Origin: Streptomyces sp. NBS 14/10
GTDB taxonomy: Bacteria > Actinomycetota > Actinomycetes > Streptomycetales > Streptomycetaceae
Assembly (NCBI RefSeq): GCF_002224125.1
Contig: NZ_NCSM01000014.1
Coordinates: forward strand, 723,452 to 787,451
Length of the DNA stretch: 64,000 nucleotides
Reading direction: 5' to 3'
Both the position numbers and the translations under genes were made by a program. Every line of letters starts with the position of its first letter. Within the stretch, counting starts at the first letter, position 1. The notes below the pieces were generated by a model. It saw only the letters and a list, made by a program, of their open reading frames with translations, was not told the origin of the DNA and searched no databases. Below are positions 59,332 to 64,000 of this stretch, in pieces.

Positions 59332-60003
59332 TCAGGCCCACTGGAAGGAGTCGAGGTGGGCGAACACGACGACATTGGCGGTGTAGTCGCGGACGGCGCG
59401 GTCGTACGAACCGCCGCAGGTGATCAGGCGCAGCTGCGCGTCGGGGGTCTGCCCGTACACCCGCTCGTCGGGGAAGTTCGCCTTGTTGAACGTCTCCACC
59501 GAGTCGACGACGAACGTCGCGACGATCCCGTCGGCGCGGGTGATGGTGACCCGGCTCCCGGTCTTGAGCGCGCTGAGCGGATAGAACACCGCCGGGCCCG
59601 TCTTGGTGTCCACATGCCCCGCCACGATGGCGTTGCCCCGCTCGCCCGGTGAGGGGCCGCCGTTGAACCAGCCGGCCAGGTTGTTGTTGTCGGCGGGCGG
59701 TGGGATCAGCACCCCCGACCGGTCCAGCGTCAGCTCGGTGAACGGTGCGCTCACCCCGATGGAGGGGATGTCCAGATGCCTGGCGGGCGAGCGCGGCAGC
59801 GCGGGCCCGAGCCGGACCTCCTGAGGGGCGGCCGTCTGGGGGCGGGGGGTGAGCGTCGGTCCGGAGATCGCGGGCTTCTTCTGCGTGGGCTGCGTGGAGG
59901 CCGCGTCGACCGAGTTGTAGATCAGGAAGACGCCGATGAGGGCCGATGCGGCGGCCCAGCGGATGACGCGGGTGTTGCTGTCGGCACCGCCCTGTTTGCC
60001 CAT
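59332..60003 (-). CDS. Class F sortase
   Basis: Cysteine transpeptidase of 223 residues. An N-terminal membrane anchor (RWAAASALIGVFLIY, 15-29) and Ser/Pro/Thr spacer precede the catalytic domain: His130 in IVAGHVDTKTG, Cys196 in LRLITCGGSYDRAVRDYTANVVVFA, with Arg205 as the usual third residue. Pattern and length match actinobacterial class F enzymes. ATG at 60003. It lies downstream of a surface-protein gene from which it is separated by a terminator-like hairpin. Its substrate is probably that protein. Confidence 0.93.
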   Translation of the reverse strand: MGKQGGADSNTRVIRWAAASALIGVFLIYNSVDAASTQPTQKKPAISGPTLTPRPQTAAPQEVRLGPALPRSPARHLDIPSIGVSAPFTELTLDRSGVLIPPPADNNNLAGWFNGGPSPGERGNAIVAGHVDTKTGPAVFYPLSALKTGSRVTITRADGIVATFVVDSVETFNKANFPDERVYGQTPDAQLRLITCGGSYDRAVRDYTANVVVFAHLDSFQWA

Positions 60004-60051
60004 GGATTCTGCCTTTCTGGCCGGTGGAGAGCCCACCGGCAAAGAGCGTGG

Positions 60052-60096
60052 CGCTGCCGTGGCCAACCGCCACAAGCGGTGTCGGCCACGGCAGCG
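60052..60096 (-). terminator. Hairpin between surface-protein gene and sortase gene
   Basis: CGCTGCCGTGGCC (60052-60064) and GGCCACGGCAGCG (60084-60096) are perfect reverse complements; the loop holds a second small dyad CCGC-CACAA-GCGG. Located 21 bp after the surface-protein stop on the same strand, it would partly terminate transcripts, so that the sortase is made at a lower level. Confidence 0.65.
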
Positions 60097-60117
60097 GGGC
60101 TACGAAAAGCGGTCAGC

Positions 60118-60705
60118 TCAGATCGCGGTCCCAGTGGGCTTGCGACGACGCAGGGCGTAGGCACCGGCGCCGAGGCCACCGAGGAGCAGGACCGAACCGG
60201 CCGCCATGCCGCCACCGGTGGTGGCCATGCCGCCGCCACCGGTGTGGACACCGCCGTGCGGCTTCTCGTGCTCGCGCTCCTTGCCGTACGAGCTGCTGCC
60301 GCCCCAGCCGTGCTCCTCCTTGCCGTAACCGCCCTTTTCCTCTTCCTTGCTGCCGTAGCTGCCCTTGCTGTAGTCGTCCTTGCCGTAGCCGGACTCTTCT
60401 TCCTTGCCCTTGCCGAAGTCCGACTCTTCTTCCTTGCCCTTGCCGAAGCCGGACTCCTCTTCCTTACCCTTACCGAAGCCCGACTCCTCTTCCTTACCCT
60501 TGCCGAAGTCGGACTCCTCCTTGCCCTTGCTCTCCTTCTCCTTCCAGGAGCCGCCGGAGCCGTAGTCCTCCGACTCCTGACCGCTGGAGTAGCCGCCGTG
60601 GCCGCCCGGGTCGGAGACGTCAGCGGCGAAGGCGGCGGCAGGTGCGCCCAGAGTCAGGGATGCGACAAGCGCGGTCCCGGCGATGAGTGCGCGAGTTGAT
60701 CGCAT
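60118..60705 (-). CDS. Secreted repeat-rich surface protein with sortase signal
   Basis: 195 residues. The signal peptide ends at about AFA (25-27). A very polar repeat region follows, with four copies of a (S/G)(D/G/F)-FGKGKEEES unit of 12-13 residues, encoded by near-identical DNA. A Gly/His-rich HGGVHTGGGG motif precedes the sorting signal: MATTG (from residue 160), a hydrophobic segment (SVLLLGGLGAGAYAL) and RRRK. MATTG differs from the streptomycete LAxTG only in Leu to Met. SD GGAAGG before the ATG. Likely covalently anchored by the downstream sortase; function unknown. Confidence 0.8.
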   Translation of the reverse strand: MRSTRALIAGTALVASLTLGAPAAAFAADVSDPGGHGGYSSGQESEDYGSGGSWKEKESKGKEESDFGKGKEEESGFGKGKEEESGFGKGKEEESDFGKGKEEESGYGKDDYSKGSYGSKEEEKGGYGKEEHGWGGSSSYGKEREHEKPHGGVHTGGGGMATTGGGMAAGSVLLLGGLGAGAYALRRRKPTGTAI

Positions 60706-60774
60706 GAGTCATTCCTTCCGGCACCTGCACGATTACTGACATTTGCCAGATAAAGGGATCGCGTAGGTGTCTCA

Positions 60775-62262
60775 TCAACCGTCAGCGACGCGGGGCCCCG
60801 CTGCCACTTGGCGCGGCCCGCTTTCGGGCCGGTTGTAAGCCCTCCGAGTGGAGATCGCCGTGGTCTTCACTCGTTCGCCGCGCGAATGGGCTGACGATGA
60901 GTCATCTTTTCGGCCCATCGTTTCGATCAGCCCCGTGGTGTGCGTCGCCGACCGGAACTCCGGGCGCGCCAGCACCCGCCGCAGAAACCCCAGGGTGGTC
61001 CGTACGCCCCCGCCGCCGACCCGGAACTCGCCCAGCGCCCGGTCCATACGGGCCAGCGCCTGCTCGCGGTCCGGCGCCCAGGCCACGGTCTTCGCCAGCA
61101 GCGAGTCGTAGTCCGGGCCCACCCGCCAGCCCGGGAAGGCGTGCGTGTCCACTCGTACGAAAGGCCCGCCGGGCGGTACGAACTCCGTCAGCGAGCCGGG
61201 TGTGGGCGCGAAGCCGCGGTCCGGGTCCTCGGCGTTGACCCGGCACTCGATCGCCACTCCGCGCCGTACGACGTCGCTCTGACCGAACGTCAGGGGCTGC
61301 CCGGCCGCGATGAGGATCTGCTCCCGGACGATGTCGATCCCGGTCACCATCTCGGTGACCGGGTGCTCGACCTGCAGCCGGCAGTTGATCTCCATCAGAT
61401 AGAACTCGTGGTCGGGGGTGAGCACGAACTCGAAGGTGCCCGCCCCCACATAGCCCACCGCCGCCGCGCCCCGCACCGCCGCCGCGCACATCGCGGTGCG
61501 CCGCTCCTGGGGAAGATTCGGCGCGGGGGCCTCCTCCACCATCTTCTGGTGGCGCCGCTGTACGGAGCAGTCGCGCTCGCCGAGGTGGACCACCTTGCCG
61601 TGCCGGTCCGCGAGCACCTGCACTTCCACATGGCGGGCATGCTCCACGAACCGCTCCATGTACAGACGCTCATCGCCGAACACCGCGCGGGCGTGGGCCC
61701 GTGTCTCGTTGAACGCGGGCACCAGGGCGTCCGGCTCGCGGACCACCGCCATACCGCGGCCACCACCGCCCGCCACCGCCTTGAGGATCAGCGGATAGCC
61801 GATCCGCCCGGCGATGGCCTTGGCCTCGGCAGGCGTGGCCACCGCGCCCGTACTGCCCGGCAGCACCGGCAGCCCCGCCTCCGCCATCAGCGCGCGGGCC
61901 GCGGCCTTGTCGCCGAGCCGCTGCATCACCGAGGCCGGCGGGCCGATGAAGGTGATCCCGGAGTCCTCGCACACCTCCGCGAAGTCCGGGTCCTCGGACA
62001 GGAATCCGTACCCGGGGTGGATGGCCTGCGCCCCGGTGCGGTGCGCCGCCTCGATGACCGCCGGGACGCTGAGATAGCTGGCCTTCGACTGCGGCGGACC
62101 GATGTGCACGGCCTCGTCCGCGAGCCGGACCACGGCCGAGTCGCGGTCGGCGGTGGAGTACACCGCGACGGTGCGCATGCCGAGCTCGCGGCAGGCGCGC
62201 AGAACACGCAGCGCGATCTCGCCGCGGTTGGCGACGAGGACGGTGGAGAACACGCGGATCAC
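60775..62262 (-). CDS. accC: Acetyl-CoA carboxylase, biotin carboxylase subunit
   Basis: Carboxylates the biotin of AccB in an ATP-dependent way. 495 residues: biotin-carboxylase N-domain (FSTVLVANRGEIALRVLRACRELG), ATP-grasp (LILKAVAGGGGRGMAVV glycine loop, VQRRHQKMVEEAPAP) and C-domain (MEINCRLQVEHPVTEMVTGIDIVREQI, RVNAEDPDRGFAPTPG). The last ~40 residues (TTAISTRRAYNRPESGPRQ) extend beyond the family end and look disordered. The GTG at 62262 overlaps the AccB stop (GTGA). Last visible gene of the operon. Confidence 0.95.
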   Translation of the reverse strand: MIRVFSTVLVANRGEIALRVLRACRELGMRTVAVYSTADRDSAVVRLADEAVHIGPPQSKASYLSVPAVIEAAHRTGAQAIHPGYGFLSEDPDFAEVCEDSGITFIGPPASVMQRLGDKAAARALMAEAGLPVLPGSTGAVATPAEAKAIAGRIGYPLILKAVAGGGGRGMAVVREPDALVPAFNETRAHARAVFGDERLYMERFVEHARHVEVQVLADRHGKVVHLGERDCSVQRRHQKMVEEAPAPNLPQERRTAMCAAAVRGAAAVGYVGAGTFEFVLTPDHEFYLMEINCRLQVEHPVTEMVTGIDIVREQILIAAGQPLTFGQSDVVRRGVAIECRVNAEDPDRGFAPTPGSLTEFVPPGGPFVRVDTHAFPGWRVGPDYDSLLAKTVAWAPDREQALARMDRALGEFRVGGGGVRTTLGFLRRVLARPEFRSATHTTGLIETMGRKDDSSSAHSRGERVKTTAISTRRAYNRPESGPRQVAAGPRVADG

Positions 62263-62864
62263 ACCGGCCCGGCGGCGGGCCCGGGCTCCACCGCGATCAG
62301 GGGCTGCTGATACTCCACGGGCTGTGCGTTGGGCACCAGGATCTCCACCACCCGCCCGGCGGCGTCCGATTCGATGGTGCTCATCATCTTCATGACTTCC
62401 AGCACACCGACCGGCTGCCCCGGCTTGACCATGTCCCCGACCCCGATGAACGGCGGGGCACCAGGCTCGGGCGCGTGGTAGAAGGTGCCGACCGTCGACG
62501 CGCAGATGTACCGCAGCCCGGCCCCCGCCTGCCGGCCCCCGGCCTGCGGCCGCGGATGCGCTTGCGGATGTGGCGGGGGAGCGGGGGCCGACGGGGCAGC
62601 GGTGGCGGGCCCGGCCGACGGTGCGTGCTCGTGCTCGTGCTCGCGCTCGTGCTTGGGCTCGTGCTCGGCCGGATCGGGCCACTCCATCTCGACTGATGTC
62701 TGCCCGTGCCGCAGCGTGATCCGGCGCGGGTGCTTGTCCGCGGCCTTCGCCAGCTCCGTCACACTGCGGCACAGGGAATCCAGCGTGGCATGCGGGGGCA
62801 GCACGACCGCGCCCGGCCGGTGCCCGTTCTCGCGATGGTCCGTGATGTGGCTGTCCGCTGTCAC
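62259..62864 (-). CDS. accB: Acetyl-CoA carboxylase, biotin carboxyl carrier protein
   Basis: 201 residues. The C-terminal biotinyl domain carries the biotinylated Lys159 in LEVMKM and the [14 protein letters not shown] thumb region. The N-terminal part ([36 protein letters not shown]) is an AccB-like domain. Between them is a low-complexity linker, His/Glu-rich ([14 protein letters not shown]) then Pro/Ala-rich, allowing the arm to swing between subunits. Start overlaps the carboxyltransferase stop (ATGA) and stop overlaps accC, so all three subunits are co-translated. Confidence 0.95.
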   Translation of the reverse strand: MTADSHITDHRENGHRPGAVVLPPHATLDSLCRSVTELAKAADKHPRRITLRHGQTSVEMEWPDPAEHEPKHEREHEHEHAPSAGPATAAPSAPAPPPHPQAHPRPQAGGRQAGAGLRYICASTVGTFYHAPEPGAPPFIGVGDMVKPGQPVGVLEVMKMMSTIESDAAGRVVEILVPNAQPVEYQQPLIAVEPGPAAGPV

Positions 62865-64000
62865 GATGCACCTCTTTTGGTGTGTGGCTGTGCGCCGGCC
62901 GACCCGGCGGGGACCCCCGTGTCCAGCTGTGTGCCGGCCGACCCGGCGGCGGCCCCCGTGTCCAGCTGTGTGCCGGCCGACCCGGCGGGGACCGCCGTGT
63001 CAAGACCGAAGCGGCGGAACCGCTCCGCCCGCGCCGCCAGCAGCCGGTCCGCCTCCCCCCACGGCACCAGCTCGCCCAGCGCCTCGACGAGCGCGTCGCC
63101 GAGCAGGGCCGCGGCCTTCGCGGGATCGCGGTGGGCGCCGTCCGGCGGCTCCGGTACGACCCCGTCGACCACCCCGAGCCGCAACAACTCCCTCGGGTCC
63201 AGCCGCAGAGCCGCCGCGGCGGCCTGGGCCGCTTCGGGGTTCTTCCACAGGATGGCGGCGCAGCCCTCCGGGCTGATGACCGAGTAGATACCGCCCGCGC
63301 TGATCAGCACCCGGTCGGCGAGCGCCAGCGCGAGCGCGCCACCACTGCCCCCCTCGCCGACCACCGCGGCCACCACGGCCACCACGGGCACCGGCAGCCG
63401 CGCCATCAGCCGCAGATTCTGCGCGATCGCCAGCGCCTGACCGCCGCGCTCCGCGTCCGGGCCGGGGTTGGCCCCCGGCGTGTCCACCAAGGTCACCACC
63501 GGCAGCCCGAGCTTCGCCGCCATCCGCATCAGCCGCGCGGACTTGCGGTAGCCACTGGGCGCGGGCATCCCGAACCGGTGCGCCTGCCGCTCCGCCAGGC
63601 TCGCCCCGCCCTTGTGCTGCCCGATCACCATCACGGGCAGCCCGCCGATCCGCCCAGGACCGCCGACCACGGCGGGGCAGTCCTCGGCGAGCCGGTCGCC
63701 GTGCAACTCGTGGAAGTCGTCGACGATATGGCCGATGTAGTCCATCACGGTCGGCCGATCAGGATGCCGGGCCCCCCGCACCGCCTCCCAAGCGTCCCGC
63801 TCCGCCACCTCCCCGACCTTCCGCATGACCGCACTCCGCGCGGCCCCGGCGCCCGCCCGGTTGCCCGGGGTGGTGTGCGGTCCGTCGACCGCCGCGTCGG
63901 CGGGGCCGTGGGCTGTCGTGTTCGGGTGGGTGGCGGCGATCGCGTGCGACCCGGCGCCGGGCACGGCGTGCGGTTGCCCGCCCTCGGCGGCCCGCCGCCC
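62861..64000 (-). CDS. accA: Acetyl-CoA carboxylase carboxyltransferase, alpha part (N-terminus off window)
   Basis: Transfers the carboxyl group from biotin to acetyl-CoA, giving malonyl-CoA. The visible 379 codons stay open to the window edge, so the 5' end is missing. The AccA alpha-subunit core is present: [115 protein letters not shown]. The long N-terminal extension suggests a fused beta-alpha protein, as in some aromatic-polyketide ACC operons. The C-terminus has three 13-residue tandem repeats (see 62876-62992). Confidence 0.88.
   Translation of the reverse strand, partial: GRRAAEGGQPHAVPGAGSHAIAATHPNTTAHGPADAAVDGPHTTPGNRAGAGAARSAVMRKVGEVAERDAWEAVRGARHPDRPTVMDYIGHIVDDFHELHGDRLAEDCPAVVGGPGRIGGLPVMVIGQHKGGASLAERQAHRFGMPAPSGYRKSARLMRMAAKLGLPVVTLVDTPGANPGPDAERGGQALAIAQNLRLMARLPVPVVAVVAAVVGEGGSGGALALALADRVLISAGGIYSVISPEGCAAILWKNPEAAQAAAAALRLDPRELLRLGVVDGVVPEPPDGAHRDPAKAAALLGDALVEALGELVPWGEADRLLAARAERFRRFGLDTAVPAGSAGTQLDTGAAAGSAGTQLDTGVPAGSAGAQPHTKRGAS
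62876..62992 (-). repeat. Three 39-bp tandem repeats at the carboxyltransferase C-terminus
   Basis: The 13-residue unit (V/A)(P/A)AGSAG(T/A)Q(L/P)(D/H)T(G/K) occurs three times in a row just before the stop, encoded by 39-bp direct repeats differing at a few positions. Such tails are prone to copy-number change by slippage and are probably disordered. Confidence 0.8.

Overview
The window reads as a chromosomal segment of an actinomycete, almost certainly Streptomyces. Coding density is high and the third codon position is dominated by G/C. GTG and TTG starts are common, as are 4-bp ATGA/GTGA overlaps. The gene families are streptomycete ones: WhiJ-type HTH/DUF397/ATP-binding triad, SpoIIE-type phosphatase, Rv2578c-family radical SAM, DUF2795, F420-dependent LLM oxidoreductase, class F sortase. 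I cannot name the species. No rRNA, tRNA, CRISPR array, intact insertion sequence or phage module was seen.

Region by region. 0-12 kb holds a truncated 3-hydroxyacyl-CoA dehydrogenase, a HEAT-repeat protein followed by a diverged tandem duplication, GNAT, SDR plus MerR with a palindromic promoter, radical SAM protein, MFS exporter with divergent TetR regulator and twin operators, SRPBCC protein, and an MFS protein fused to carboxypeptidase-regulatory-like repeats. 12-20 kb is signalling: a PAS-GAF-PP2C-ATPase phosphatase coupled to a methyltransferase, a GT-C-like membrane protein, and a two-component pair with direct-repeat boxes upstream. 19.7-26 kb is accessory: a lower-GC WXG100-like pair, a MmyB-like regulator with an alpha/beta hydrolase, a ~0.85-kb gene-free imperfect inverted repeat, a WhiJ-type triad, and a methyltransferase gene bounded by perfect 20-bp inverted repeats. 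26-39 kb has a large LuxR ATPase regulator coupled to a small protein, a lipoprotein, a M55/M20 peptidase pair, S9 peptidase, phosphopantetheinyl transferase, a DUF5107-TPR protein and small enzymes.

39-54 kb looks like a general-stress island: DUF2795 protein, SDR, DJ-1 protein plus large catalase, a six-gene redox operon (F420 LLM, TPP enzyme, membrane protein, gluconate dehydrogenase subunit 3-like, GMC oxidoreductase, enolase-superfamily enzyme), PAS/GAF and GAF-ANTAR proteins, hemerythrin. Five transcription units there carry promoter-like sequences close to the streptomycete SigB-type consensus (GNNT, 14-16 bp, GGGTAC/T), and two of these lie so close to the ATG that the mRNA may be leaderless. 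54-64 kb holds a PLP-aminotransferase-like protein lacking its lysine coupled to a metallo-beta-lactamase-fold enzyme, a secreted beta-helix protein coupled to an O-methyltransferase, a sortase with a repeat-rich surface protein, and the distal part of a multi-subunit acetyl-CoA carboxylase operon running off the right edge.

The strongest leads are non-coding: the giant inverted repeat, the inverted-repeat-bounded methyltransferase cassette, the stress-promoter set, and a Shine-Dalgarno-masking inverted repeat before the radical SAM gene.
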